DNA of 30,445 nt from Pelargonium nanum (GCA_036897485.1 JAYMTF010000770.1:1-30445), one strand, 5' to 3'; positions 1 through 11,409 are shown, counted from the first letter of the stretch. Notes: generated by a model from the sequence alone, not told the origin. Numbers and translations: made by a program.

Positions 1-190
1 ATTCTTTTTTAATTATTTTTAACGGAGTTAGTTGATTTTGACGGAATCCATCAGTTTTTTAACGGCAGGGACTAACGCAGAACAAAACGGATAGTTCAGA
101 GACTGCTCCAGAACAAAATGAAGTTTAGGGGCTAATTTGGAACAAAATGGATAGTTCAGGGACTAAACCGGATCTTTTACATATAATTTT
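1..190. repeat. Degenerate short tandem repeat
   Basis: The first 190 bases repeat a loose unit of about 35-50 bases built on 'gttcagggactaa' and 'ggaacaaaatgga'. Three to four decayed copies can be read between about 60 and 170. Similar wording is common in plant transposon flanks, but I cannot assign a family. It may be internal sequence of the Helitron whose end lies at 536. No coding potential is visible. Confidence 0.45.
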
Positions 191-503
191 GAAATCAAAA
201 GTTGATGTGTTGAATTGAAACTCATGAACATATATAATTTGAATAGTAAGATTTAATTCAAAAGAAATTCAAATAGAAATAGTTTGACATGAGTTCAAAA
301 TATGATCTTTTGAGTTGAAAATATCTTTTATGTTAATTTTAAAATAAAGTTTTGCTATTTTAATAACTATGTATTATTACGTAAAATCAAGAAAAATACT
401 TTAAAAATGCACTATTATCTTTGCAACTATAACAAGTTATTGAATTAAATTTCACACAAATACAGGTAAAATAAATTAATAATATTTTTCATTTTAAGAT
501 TTT

Positions 504-536
504 GCTAACCCTTGCAACGCACGAGGCTTATACTAG
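504..536 (+). mobile_element. Helitron 3' terminus
   Basis: The stretch has the layout of a plant Helitron 3' end: an imperfect hairpin (ccttgcaacgcacgagg, loop around AAC), a short AT-rich spacer, then CTAG at 533-536 followed by T. Plant Helitrons typically end in a GC-rich hairpin such as CCCGTGCAACGCACGGG a few bases before CTRR and insert between A and T, which fits here. The stem has two mismatches, so the copy is old. The 5' end was not found and probably lies outside the window. No RepHel coding sequence is visible, so it would be a non-autonomous or truncated copy. Confidence 0.65.
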
Positions 537-1559
537 TATTATGTAATTTTTAATACGTATAGTTGGCACTTTAGATAAAGCTTGGGTTTAAAAAAAAATA
601 CATGAATAAGACTTCTAAATTTCAAATATTTGTAGTAGCATTGTTTATTATAAAGCAAAGGTGAGTTTGAAATGAAAATATTATACTTACTTTCATTTTT
701 AATTTTAATTCTTGTTGATACATAAAAAAAATCATAAGTCTACCTAACGAATGACTACATGAAACAAGACGCTCAAGTTTCACGTTACCTCAATCTCCTG
801 TCCTTAAACGCATATTTAAGGTGTGGGCATGACGCGCATGCCCAAAACGCTTGACCATTGGTGACATCCATAATAGCGTGTCAAGTCCATCGGCCACTCT
901 CTAAGTCAATCAACCACACACCATGTACATGACCTCGCGCTAAGTAAATCGATCACACTCCATATTCATCATTCATTGGTCGTGCTCCATTTCTAAGACC
1001 GCGCGCCATCTTCATCGGTTGCGCCCTAAAGTCATTGGCTGAGCCTAAAACGTTCCGTGACTGTTCGAATTCATTAGCCTTTCTGATGACTATTAGCCAT
1101 AACAAAAATCATGGGGAGGAAGACCAAGACCATGGAAAGCATAGCCAAGGCCACACTTATGACAAGAACTAAGCCAAGAGCATCAGTTTGCTCGTTTGTC
1201 ATGCCTCTCGCGTGCACCCATTCCTACTACTGTCGTAATAGCTATATTGTTGACGTGACAACATATCAACACAAGCCCTCCATTGCATGTCTTTAAGTCG
1301 GTACGCATATCCAACACAGTTGTTGCAATAACAAAAGAGTGTCGCGACTAAGGTTTGTCCAAGTCCTTATTTCCCTAGTTCTTTCTCATCTAAAGCACGG
1401 GTAAGGTCGAGATACATAGTTAAAATATTAAAAAGGTCTTTTTTCCTTCTCAAGCCCTATCGGAAGTTGTTTGTCTTGTTGAACAAACACGACAACTCGC
1501 AAATCTTGAAACCCTAAGACCCTATCCCACGCAATAGAGACTTATAGGGGATTTGACGT
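537..1559. other. Intergenic, degenerate repeats at 830-1080
   Basis: No gene is recognised. From about 830 to 1080 the sequence cycles through variants of 'cattggtcgcgctcca' and 'taagtcaatcgaccacac' at roughly 35-50 base spacing, a decayed tandem repeat of the sort seen in the U3 part of gypsy LTRs. A 61-codon open frame from 1111 has no recognisable domain and is probably chance. Confidence 0.35.
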
Positions 1560-2080
1560 ACGCCTCAGTGCATGAGGAATGCACAAGAGCTCCTAGACTC
1601 ACCTGAAGCCCACACACCGCACTATCGAAAAGAAAGAGTCCAACCCACAAGTGGGCCCAAAGTGGACCCTACCTTGTCACTAACCAATCATGAATCGACA
1701 CATGAAAAAATAAATGTAACAAGTATAAGTTCACCTCTCTTTGTAAGAGAAGGGGATCTCTCACAATTGCATTTCACTTTAACTCTCCACTTTCTCTATA
1801 TAAAAATTCTCTCAATATACTTTTTGATTTCGACCAAGATCTTACCCTCAAACTCGAAGCGATGTCCTAGAACCCTATCTGGGGTCTCCGTTATTTTATG
1901 TGTTGCCTTACACTAGTAATATATTCATGACATCAAGGCCAACATACATTGGACATCGATGATGGAATTTAGACATCGAAAGTGGATAGTTTACTAAGAT
2001 AACAATACTTAAGAAAATTCCTTAACATGTGAACAAGACGAATACGCTCTTGTGTGTTCAGGTTAATCGATTCAAAACGG
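1560..2080 (+). mobile_element. LTR-like segment with TATA box
   Basis: A good TATA box (tatataaaa, 1797-1805) follows pyrimidine-rich sequence and is followed by about 250 bases of leader-like DNA without long open frames. This is the layout of the U3-R-U5 part of a plant LTR retrotransposon. Neither boundary nor a primer binding site can be fixed, and no matching second copy was found in the window. The 114-codon open frame at 1572-1916 spans the TATA box and has no known domain, so it is not called as a gene. Confidence 0.35.
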
Positions 2081-3459
2081 GTGCATCAGCTGGTTCTATT
2101 TTCGGGAACCACTTGAAAGGGATGATTTCATACCTAGTTTGGCAACCGGTCTTGGCCTCCATATGCGCCAATCCTCCAAGACACGATCATTCTCCTTCTC
2201 GTGAAGAACATATCCATCCAAGGAAAGATGAAACTTTTGTCTTAGGCGAGATAAGTCCATGGGGCACACGAGGCACCTGCACCACCTCCCAAATCACGTT
2301 AGTCGTCCCCTATTCTAGAAGGGTTTATTGCCTTCATGAACACTTTCACCAAGCACATGACCACAATCATCGTTAACACTCTAACTATCATGGTCCATTC
2401 CGCTCATGCAACCATTTTTGCGGAAGATATATCTCTCTCTATACCTTATTCCACTTTCTCAACCAAGGGCATGAAAGATAAAATGAATCCTGTAAGCGTG
2501 GGTCTACCCAACCAAACAGTGGATTCTAGCCATCGTGACTCTCGAACTCGTGGTGGTCACGACGACCACACCCGTTATAAGGCCTCTTCATAGCTTGATT
2601 TTATGTGAGCTATCCTTATTCATTTTATAGCTTTTTTCTTGCTTATCCATCATTTTGGGTGTTATTTTGGAAAGAAATTAGTTATTTTTGTGATCTTCGG
2701 ATTGGACATGAACTACTTAAATTCTTGTCATTTTGCCCAATTGTTTGTCTTATTTATGCTATTATGCTTCTTGAAAATTTTAAGCTTTACGTGGCTTAGT
2801 TTTGATGCACATGGATTGAACTTTTTTAAAAGAGTTTGGCTAAAAAGACGAGTTTTTGACAATTTTGTGTTGTCACCACAACTATGGTAGCTGTAATATG
2901 CACTTGCTGCCATTTTTTAGGGGTCAACGTAGTTACGGTGGTGCTTTGAAATTTTTGACACATCCGCTTAGTTTTAGTGCGTAGAATGACCTTTTTTAGG
3001 TTACCATAATTGGCGGGTGACATATACAGAGAGTTTTAGAAAAAGAAAAAGGGAGAGAACGAGTGAAAAAGAACTTGAAGGCGCGTGGATATTCATCTTG
3101 AAGATTCAAGAGATTAAGATTCATGTTTCATTGAATCTAGTTTGTTTTATTTCTTCTTATCTCTTGTGTTTCTACACAAACAACTCATGATCTCTTTCTT
3201 GGTGCTTTAGCTCCTATTATTACTTTGTGAGCTCGCTCTACTTAATCTTCATTCTCTCGAATGATTCTGCAAAACAAAGTATCCTTTAAGGATGACCCCT
3301 CCGACGCTCCAGTTAGTCAAATATCTATTCTCTAAATCTCTTCTCTTTCTTTTTCTTACCTTTTGTGGTTTGTATTCAAAGTCTTAAAACCCTAGTGGTT
3401 TTCTCTTTCTATTTCGCTGCCCTAGCTTACTTGGGATTTTGAGTTCTCAAAAGTCCCGC
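2081..3459. other. Unassigned intergenic DNA
   Basis: No gene, RNA or complete mobile element is recognised. Open frames of 60-115 codons occur on both strands but overlap one another and have no familiar motifs. The sequence from about 3040 to 3340 is rich in purines and then pyrimidines and resembles LTR leader sequence, but without boundaries this is only an impression. Confidence 0.3.
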
Positions 3460-4170
3460 AGGCCTAGCAAGCTCAATAGTAACTAGAACACTTACCCCCT
3501 GTCTCCGCTAGCCGAACTTCGGGTGGTCGGGGAGCTGGGGGATGTTTAGATACTTTAGGTGCCTTTTGGTGGTCGGGGTTGGTTTGTTCGAAATTTTGTC
3601 CGTTGTTCCTTATCTCGACGGGTAATTTTGTGACATGACTCCTTACTATGTTATGAGTTTCCTTAGGGTCAAGGGTCAAGGGTGTTTAGCTTGATTCTGG
3701 CATAGAGGCTTTCGATCTCGGTGTCGCATGCTTACCTTCTACCCCTTATTCTACTCACCCATGTGCTTATGTGCCCATGGGTTTCCTTCTCGGTTGGCAC
3801 TTGTCGTACTCATAGAAGATGTTTGGGAGTTTATCTAGTTGACACGTGTTCGGCGTCCTGTGGTGTCTTTGACTATGCTAATAATTTTTGGGCCCGCCTA
3901 GCCTGCCAAGCCCAAGCCAAACCCGCGAGATAGCAATCGATCCCTTGAGAAGATAAGGAAATGACCCATCCCTTATAAAGGAAGGGAGGATCACACCTAA
4001 GAGGTAAGGTGATGAAGAAAAGAAGAAAATGATAGATGGTGTGAGCTAACTTAAGCATTGGAGGGATCTTCTTTTGAGAAGACCTTTTTTCAGGATCTTT
4101 TTGGAGTCGAAGGGAGTCTATCACGACTGCCGAGCATCAGAAGTACATTCGGTCTAATTTGTGGAGCAAC
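3460..4170 (+). mobile_element. Probable 5' LTR of gypsy element 1
   Basis: This stretch lies directly upstream of a gypsy gag remnant. It holds a TATA-like box (ttataaag, 3973-3980) about 195 bases before its proposed end, and 'gcaaca' at about 4166-4171 could be the terminal CA. It is followed by 'tttggtgaaccgaac' (4172-4186), which sits where a primer binding site belongs and could be a decayed 'tttggcgccg' type site. The left boundary is a guess, and no 3' LTR copy was found downstream, so the element is truncated or the partner LTR has been lost. Confidence 0.4.
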
Positions 4171-4219
4171 ATTTGGTGAACCGAACGTGAACTGAAAAAT
4201 AAGAAGATGAAGAATAAAG

Positions 4220-5482
4220 ATGTCCGAGAACGAGAAGAAAAGACAAGTGCCACAAATGTTAGCCAACTCACCCGATTCAAGCAAACTGTTAGACGAAACA
4301 GCTATGCCAAGAGCGCCCCTAAAGACGCCTTCTATCGATCAAAGCCTCCAAGGCGACCAGACCCGATCCAGCTCGAGAACAACTCTCTTCTTAAGAGACG
4401 ATTCCCTAGAAAGAGATGAAGAAGGAAACCTCGATGCGACCACCTACGAATCTCATCCCTCCCCCCCATGCGACCTCACGCAAGGAGAAACCAGTAAATA
4501 AGGACAGAATAAACAGCTACACATGATTCTCAAGGAAGAACCCGAGTAGTTTGGGTTCCCCCCCTCCCCCCACCCCTAACTGGAAAAGTAAGATGGAAAA
4601 AATTATAACTAGAATGAAGAAGGATCTACAAAACCAATTCGTGGTCACCGCTATGGCATTAGACGTGGAAGATAGGTCACCGTTCTTGGAAAAGATCAGG
4701 TGAGAAGTCTTTCCAGCTTATTTCAAAATACATAAGGTACAAAAGTACGAATGGAAAGGAGACCTCAAGAACCACTTGAATGGTTGCATCAGTCATATCA
4801 ACGTAATATACCAAGCATCGAAGGGATCCATCTCCAACTTCAAGCAGCTCTTCGTTGATTTTGTCGCATGTTTCCACGTCCGAGCCACCCCAATAAAGAC
4901 CGCCATGCACCTTATAGGCCTATCCCAAGGTCTGAGGGAATCTTTCCAGGAGTATGTCGCCCGATTCACAGACATATGCCAAGACGCGCACAACATCAAC
5001 CAAGAAACCGTCGTGATCATGTTCATGAATGGCCAAAATTTATCCTCTAGAATGGCCGAATATCTCTTCAAAAAGAAGTACTTACCGACAACCATTAGAG
5101 AACTAATGGGAAAGAAGCAAAAATACATCAAATGGAGGAAAGACTAGCACTCAAACTAGAGAAAGTGCCAAGGCCCTCGACGAACTACTCCCCCGCCCGA
5201 GCCATATGGCCACCAAGATTGGACGGACTACCAATAAGAGATGAATGATGGGCACAACTAAGCGAGAATCAAACACCCGAGCGTTTTTCTCATTTCACCA
5301 ACCTCACAACTACCAGATCGGTCATATTTGAAGATAACAAGACAGATAGAAAGTGGAACTGGCCAAGAAAAATGTTTTTGCTTCAGAAACAATGAGCTCC
5401 AAAAAGTTTTATGTTATCCATAAGAAGCCGGGGACGGCATAGAAGACTGCTCATACCTAAAATGAGATAGAAAGAAGAACGA
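4220..5482 (+). pseudogene. Ty3/gypsy gag remnant, element 1
   Basis: A decayed capsid gene of a plant Ty3/gypsy retrotransposon, best matched by the Tat-type lineage. An open frame from 4220 (93 codons) gives a charged, disordered leader. The frame then shifts, and from about 4590 a capsid-like domain reads through 'RSPFLEKIR', an in-frame TGA stop at 4701-4703, 'EVFPAYFKIHKVQKYEWKGD' and, after 4776, a Retrotrans_gag-like run with 'LRESFQEYVARF'. Near 5405-5465 a CCHC-like end 'GDGIEDCSYLK' is preceded, in another frame, by 'KFYVIH'. At least one stop and two frameshifts show it is dead. No protease, reverse transcriptase or integrase follows. Confidence 0.7.
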
Positions 5483-5825
5483 AAGATGATGAGCTAACGC
5501 ATTAAAGAGCTGATAGTATTCGACCACGAGAAGACGACCACCAGGGACGGGAAGATGGATAAAGAGAAAGAGGAAAAGGACCATAAATCGTCCACAAAAT
5601 CTATTAATCCATAGCACAAAGAAATAATAAAATCCCTATACAAACAAGCTACCCAATATGTACAAAGTAATTGCACATCAATAAACATATAGTAGTGCTC
5701 AAATTAAATACCACCTCATCTCTTTTCATACTATAATTATATAGCAGCAATAATTGCCTCTCACAAAAAGAAATAAAGGATGACGCGGAAGTAATTAACA
5801 GTTTACCAACACTTCCGACATGGCG
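5483..5825. other. Non-coding tail after gag remnant
   Basis: AT-rich DNA between the gag remnant and the minisatellite. Where polymerase genes would be expected in a complete gypsy element there is no recognisable pol sequence on either strand. Confidence 0.35.
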
Positions 5826-6120
5826 TAAGAAACTAATCTTACGTCCAATAACACGCAAAAAACTAATGCTACATTCGATAAGACGCAAAAAAACTAATGT
5901 TACATCCAATAAGATGAAAACATCTAATGCTACATCCGGTAAGACGCAAAAAACTAATTAATGTTATGTATGATAAGACACAAGAAACTAATGCTACATC
6001 CGATAAGACGCAAGCAACTAATGCTACGTTCAGTAAAGATGCAATCAACTAATGCAACGTCTGATATGATGTAAGTAACCAATGCCAAGTATAGCGCAAT
6101 GCGAGCAACCAATGCCACAC
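5826..6120. repeat. 30-bp minisatellite, about 10 copies
   Basis: About ten head-to-tail copies of a unit near 30 bases with the core 'aactaatgctacatccgata' followed by 'agacgcaa'. Copies diverge by substitutions and small indels, and the last three (after about 6030) are the most changed. The array follows the gag remnant of element 1. Tandem repeats between coding region and 3' LTR are known in Tat/Ogre-type retrotransposons, so it is probably part of that element. Confidence 0.8.
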
Positions 6121-7309
6121 CCAACAACTTGGCTAATACTAAACGAAATCATAAAGAAAACATACAACCTAACAATATAAAAATAAATGCAAGAACAAAT
6201 TCATTTCGCCAAATTTGCGCAAGACAACGGCAATAAGTTTTTAAATAAATAAAAAAGAAGAGAAATAAAAAAAAAGTAATGGGAAAATAAAAAACACTCG
6301 CAAGAGCGTCCTTCGGAAGGGTGTGGCTGACCAAAAGCTCAAGGACGACCAACATAGTATTTTGGCACCATTAGAGGAATAGGTACCCCATTCCAACAAA
6401 TATTCGAAATCATGAAGGAATAGTGAGAATATACGCATTTTACAAGTAATTCCTTAAGTTTTACCTCTTACTAGTAACAGAAACTTTGTACTTTTTGATA
6501 GTTTTGCCCTTTGGTCAGCGACTCTAAAATTTTTTTTTGTAGTTCAAGAGAGCAGTAAGTTATCGGAGATTTGATAAGATAAAAGAATCTATGGGGCATA
6601 AAAAACGAAGGAAATAGTGGATCCAGAGCTTTCTACACCTGCAGCTTGCATTACACATTAAAACAAAAGTATAATTTAGAGGGATGACAAGAGTTCAAAT
6701 CCTGTTGTTATAAAAGGCTTTATGTATGTAGTCTCTAATTGAAATTCTTAAGCTTTGGGCTTCATCAAAAAGCACTCATTTTTTAGGAGAGGTCAGTTCT
6801 CGGCCAAAGGTAGGTAATCTTCATAGACATATTGACTAAGAAGAAGGCCCTTTTCTGTAAAGAGAAATCCATTTCTACAATCCGAGCAATTCCATAGGTA
6901 GCTTGATTATTATTTCGGATCAAGGGGGTTCCTTCTTTAGATATAAGGATTGAGCTGCAAGCTAGCAAGAGTACTTTAACAAACAAAAGATTCTACCTCG
7001 CCATACCAGAATAAAGATTACCGTGTGTCAAATTCGAAAGGTCATGTAATATAATATTATACAAGATAAAACTTCTTTTCCTTAAAATGCAAGACGCTTA
7101 AGAAATTCCTCAGGAAGACCGGACTAAGGAGTCGACAAATCAAAAAAGGAAAGGAACAGGCTCATGCTCAAACACTTGGATCGTTAGCAACCCAAAAAAT
7201 TCCATGGACAAGGCTAAACACAAGAGCAAAGGATGAAAAGGAAAAAAAACAAGCTAAAGAACATCCAACAAGATAGTGTTTGCAAATGTGCATTAATTAC
7301 CAAAAGGGA
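6121..7309. other. Unassigned AT-rich intergenic DNA
   Basis: No gene is recognised. A minus-strand open frame of 67 codons at 6783-6986 lies in sequence of somewhat more balanced composition and might be an old exon, but I cannot match it to a family. A 'gagttcaaatcctg' at 6691-6704 resembles a tRNA B box without the rest of a tRNA. Confidence 0.3.
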
Positions 7310-7524
7310 TAATTACATATGACTATCTTGTACTTGTAAATTATTGCAATGGATATCCCTAAACTTTTTTTGTAATTTTTGAATATTGTCAGTTAACTTT
7401 GATGGAATTTCTTAAAAATGTTAAGTTTAGGGTAGTTCATTGAAAAATGTGACAAGTACAATGCTCCCTCTCTTTGGATATGCGCACACTAATCAGTGCT
7501 CCCCCTCCTTGGACATGCGCACAC

Positions 7525-7910
7525 TGATCAACGCTCATGCTCTGGACCTTGTGCTATCCATGCTCCAAGCAACACGCGCATCAAAGCGCAACTCAGTATT
7601 ATGAGAATGCAAACACCACTCGACAATGGGCTTCAGCCTGTGTCACATTTCATCCTCCCACAAGGCCGGAGGCCGAAACTAACACAAAGACACGCCAAAC
7701 TGTTGTCTGCCTTGTTGGTGAGCATATCCAACAGGCAAAGGACAAAAGAACACTGCCCTGCTGGTGAGCATGTCCAGGAAGCAGCGAACATGAGAACAAC
7801 AAATGCCCTGTTGGTGAGCAGATCCAAAAGGCAGTGAACGAGAGACCGGAAAGCCCGCAGGCCCCATCCCAACATCGACCAATCAGAAGCCGTCATGTGT
7901 GAGGTAAGTG
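7525..7910 (+). mobile_element. Partial LTR (U3), 5' copy of element 2
   Basis: This stretch is repeated in the same orientation at 13278-13672 with an estimated 75-80 percent identity by eye. Both copies hold three consecutive units of 46-50 bases beginning 'gccctgttggtgagca' (about 7709, 7755, 7805) and end in 'ggtaag'. The downstream copy continues into a TATA box and leader; this one stops before them and runs into gag-like sequence, so its R-U5 part and primer binding site appear deleted. The copies read best as the remains of the two LTRs of one element about 6 kb long. An open frame at 7496-7837 lies inside it and is probably not a gene. Confidence 0.55.
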
Positions 7911-9095
7911 AAAGCCTACGTTCATTCAGCCATATATTTTAACTGTAAAGACATGACAATGGAAGAAAAAAGAAGACTTGAAATGAGTTTTTCTTGCCAA
8001 TTCTGCACCAGGCAGAGCCCTGACCAGCAAAAGAATGATTCTTCTCACAGGAGCAGAGACAACCACTACCCGAGGCGACACATGACAATCCACGTCGAGG
8101 TTTCTAAAACCTCCGCGCATCAAGAAGATTTGAGGAAAAAATTGAACCGAGAGAAGACCCACGACTTGATGAATGTCACTAACACTACTCAGACCATCAT
8201 CCCAATCCAGCAACCAGCAGCTCCCCTGCTGCCCCCAAGTACCCCCGAGATGATCAAAACGGTGTCAAACAAGTTCCTGGGTGCGATGATCGCCACCTAC
8301 CTGGCAACCAGCGGAGTGACAATTTCACCAGTCGCTCTACCAATCATTTTATGAACTACCCTTGCAATAGTGGCTCATACAATGATTTGAGGAGGAGGAT
8401 AAGTTCCATCGCCTCCAAATCCTCCTAGAAGGGGAGAAGTAATGGGATGACTAGTTTTAGGGAAAAATTCACTAACTCTCTCAACAGTGCATCAAAGGGG
8501 AGGAGACTCCCAACAAAAAGTAAATTCAGTCCAGGGCAATAAGCCCAAGACGTCAGCTTTCGAGAGGCTCTCTCGCGACGGTGCCCCTAGAAATAGGGAT
8601 CATCGTAACAATCCTTCCCGTCAACTAAGGAAGTAGAACTTAGACGGGGGCAAGGAGTAGAAGATGTGCACTCCACTTTAACATTGCTCCAAGAAGAGAT
8701 TCAGAAGCTCTAGAAGCAAGTGATTGCGAATGATGATCAGAAATTGAGGAGCAGAGACAAAGGGAAAAGGAAATTTCGCAACTCTCCCAGCGAGCTCCAT
8801 TTCCAGTTCCCCAGCAATTCTAATAGCAAACCCCTAAAAGAAAGCACGTCAAAGGTCGATTACGCTCCATTGATAATCAATTATGGGGAAATCTTTAGCT
8901 ATATTGAGAAGACCAAGAACATTAAATGGTCAACCGTTCCTAAGGGAGAGCACAGTTGAAGAGACGAGGAGAAGTATTGCATGCTCCACCAATGTTTAGG
9001 TCACAACATAGAAGAGTGCTACGTACTCAAAACATGGTTGAGAAGCTCCTTGAAAAAGGAAGACTAACTCAATTCAAAACTGACCATTGAGAAGG
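7908..9095 (+). pseudogene. Ty3/gypsy gag remnant, element 2
   Basis: A broken gag-like region. The first part (7908-8354, 148 codons) is an open frame of charged then proline-rich sequence that I do not recognise. Clear family signals come later: 'SAFERLSRDGAPRNRD' near 8555-8600, then in the 8720-8959 frame 'DYAPLIINYGEIF', and after a TGA stop at 8957-8959 the cysteine-histidine motif 'YCMLHQCLGHNIEECYVLK' (about 8976-9032). Tat-type plant gag proteins carry the same order, with a YTPL-type stretch followed by a C-x2-H-x4-G-H-x3-E-C-like motif. The continuing 'EKLLEKGRLTQF' is in another frame. No polymerase domains follow. Confidence 0.6.
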
Positions 9096-9351
9096 AAGCA
9101 GAAAGAGAACTCGTGAAGAGAGCTAGAAAGGAAAGCTTTTAAGCAGTCACCAAAGGTCTAAGACAACCTTGACCAGTCAGACCCAAGAGAAGATATTAAC
9201 TCTGTAACTCTCTCGTGGGGTCACAAAAGTGCACACACACTTACTTTTAGAGAGAGTCGAATTCTACACTTGTAATAATCTCTCCAAAAGCAATCAAAGA
9301 ATTTTTTTTAAGTCTTGTGAACAAAGGAAATAGGGTTGAACGAAAAGAAAA
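9096..9351. other. Non-coding spacer in element 2
   Basis: Purine-rich DNA between the gag remnant and the 89-bp minisatellite. No coding signal is visible. Confidence 0.3.
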
Positions 9352-10140
9352 ATGTCACCTTGAAAAAAAGTTGTCTCACGCAATACTTAGCCTAAAGAAG
9401 ATGAACGTCCGCGTCTAGTGTCATCATCATGCAAAGGATCATGCCACCTTGAAAATAGGTTGGCTCCAACGAGACTTAGCCTAAAGAAGGTGAACGTCTG
9501 CGTCTAGTATCATCGTCCTGCAAAGGATCATGCCACCTTGAAAAAAGGTTGGCTCACGCGAGATTTAGTCTGAAGAAGGTTAGTATCATCATTCTAAAAA
9601 GGATCATGTCACCTTAAAAAAAGTTTGGGTCGCGCAAGACTTAGCTTGAAGAAGGTGAACGTCCGTGCCTAGTATCATCATCTTGAAAAGGATCATGCCA
9701 CCTTGAAAAAAGGTAGGCTCACGTGAGACTTAGCTTGAAGAAGGTAAACGTCCGCGTCTAGTGCCATCATCCTACAAAAGATCATGACACCTTGAAAAAA
9801 GGTTGGCTCAAGCGAGACTTAGCCTGAAGAAGGTGAACGTCCGCACCTAGTATTATCATCCTAAAAAGGATCAGACCACCTTAGAAATTGTTGGTTCACA
9901 TGAGACTTAGCCTAAAAATGATGAACGTCCACGCTCTATGTCATAGACCTGTAAAGGAAAAGATCACCTTGAAAAAAGTCGATTCAAGCGAGACTTAACT
10001 TGAAAAAAGTGAACGTCTGCGCAAAGCATCATTGTCCTGAAAAGGACAAGGCAACCATGAAAAAATGGTTAATTCACATGAGACCTAACTTGAAAAGGAA
10101 AATGTCCTCGCTAAATGTCACAATTCTAAAAAGGATAAAG
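9352..10140. repeat. 89-bp minisatellite, nine copies
   Basis: Nine direct copies start near 9352, 9441, 9530, 9606, 9695, 9784, 9873, 9961 and 10050. Most are exactly 89 bases apart. The third lacks about 13 bases ('gaacgtccgcgtc' region), giving a 76-base step. The unit opens 'atgccaccttgaaaaaaggt', contains 'gagacttagcctgaagaagg' and 'gaacgtccgcgtctagt', and ends near 'aaaaggatc'. The last three copies are the most diverged. It sits between the gag remnant and the downstream LTR copy, the position where Tat/Ogre-type elements often carry tandem repeats. Confidence 0.9.
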
Positions 10141-10379
10141 TAGAGTGCTCCCCCAAACTTAGAAATTTGGGCAAAAGAAAGTAAAAATCAAAGTCCTTGT
10201 TCACGCGGCGAGACAAGAAAAGAATTCTCCACTTGGAGAGCCAAAGAACATAGCGAGATGAGTCATGACTCCTAGAAGTTATGACCCACACTGGTCGGCG
10301 AACATCGTCCCCACCAGAAAACAAACCTGAGGTTGGACACAAGGCTTTGACCGGTGGTACATCACGCTCTTCCATATGG

Positions 10380-10900
10380 CCGGAGACCGAGATCGGTATC
10401 TTCCCTATAGGTGAGGGAACCCGCCCTCACCACACTTGTGAAGGCTGAATAATCTCTTGAAAAGGGAGTAGTTCGATTCTACATTCATCAACAAACGTAA
10501 GAACATCACCTACCCTATTGGCGAGTAGGTCTAACAGGCAATGAGCATTGTTCAAAGACTAGGTTAGGGAACCCACCCTCACCACACATTTTAGAAGCCG
10601 GGTAATCTCTAAAAAAAGAAGTAGGTCAGATCTACGCTCATCCGAGGGTGAGAGAATAATGGTTGGAGGGCCTAGCCTCTACCAACCTAAGGATCTAATA
10701 TCCTGGAGCCATGCCTCCGCCAAAGAATGAGAACATGCCTCTGCGGAGCATCGTTCAAACACTAGTTGAGGGACCCCGCCCTCACTACAAATTGCAGTGG
10801 CCAAATAATCTCTCAAAAAAGAAGTAATTCGGGTCTACACTCATCTGCGGATGAAGGAACAATGGTTGGAGGGCCTAGCCTCTTCCAACCTAAAGAGCCT
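10380..10900. repeat. Degenerate long tandem repeat, three copies
   Basis: Three related blocks begin near 10410, 10563 and 10768 with 'gagggaacccgccctcacca', followed by 'taatctct', an A-rich stretch, 'gaagtagttc' and 'tctacactcatc'. Spacing is about 155-205 bases, the last two being more alike because both continue into 'atggttggagggcctagcct'. Probably part of the non-coding 3' half of gypsy element 2. Confidence 0.6.
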
Positions 10901-11100
10901 TGCCTCATCCACCATAGGGAGCCATGCCTCCTAGGAGGGCCTAGCCTCCTCCACCTTAGAGGTCCAAGCCTCTTAAGAGGGCCTAGCCTCCTCCAATCTA
11001 GGGATCCACGCCTCTCAAGAGCCTCCAATCTACCAAGTTACAGAGTCTCGCATTCACCAAGTTAGGGAGTCACGCCTCCTAGGAGCCTCATCTTCACTAG
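10870..11100. repeat. Short repeat with 'gggcctagcctcctcca' core
   Basis: Six to eight imperfect copies of a unit of about 20-35 bases built on 'gagggcctagcctcctccaa' and 'ggagccatgcctcct'. The array keeps an open frame on both strands for 70-99 codons only because it is repetitive, so no protein is called. Confidence 0.6.
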
Positions 11101-11409
11101 AAAACAAAACCATGCATACGTGGAACATCTTTCAAAATTAGACAAGTGACCATACTAGGTATGTGATCATCTCGTGAGAAATCAAAGCCTTTGGAAGGGG
11201 GCCTAGCCTACCTGAGAGTGTGAGTGTCCTCGTACACTAATAAGAGAAACCCCACATGGAGGGTCGAGAAACATAGCGAGGTAAGCCATGTCCCTCTACA
11301 GTCATGACTCTTAGGAGTTCGAGGTAATTTGTGCAACTCGTCGCGTACTCGGCTCAGATAGTTCATGCATTCAAGGTGATTCGCAGAACTCGTCGCGGAT
11401 TCAACAGCC

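Noticed and set aside
6691..6704. tRNA-like B box 'gagttcaaatcctg'
   Set aside because: No matching A box, acceptor stem or anticodon arm can be folded around it, so neither a tRNA gene nor a SINE is supported.
6783..6986. Minus-strand 67-codon open frame with gene-like composition
   Set aside because: No family, splice context or neighbouring exon could be recognised; too short to call on length alone.
9352..10140. CRISPR-like regular repeats
   Set aside because: The whole 89-base unit repeats with no unique spacers, and the context is a plant nuclear retrotransposon.
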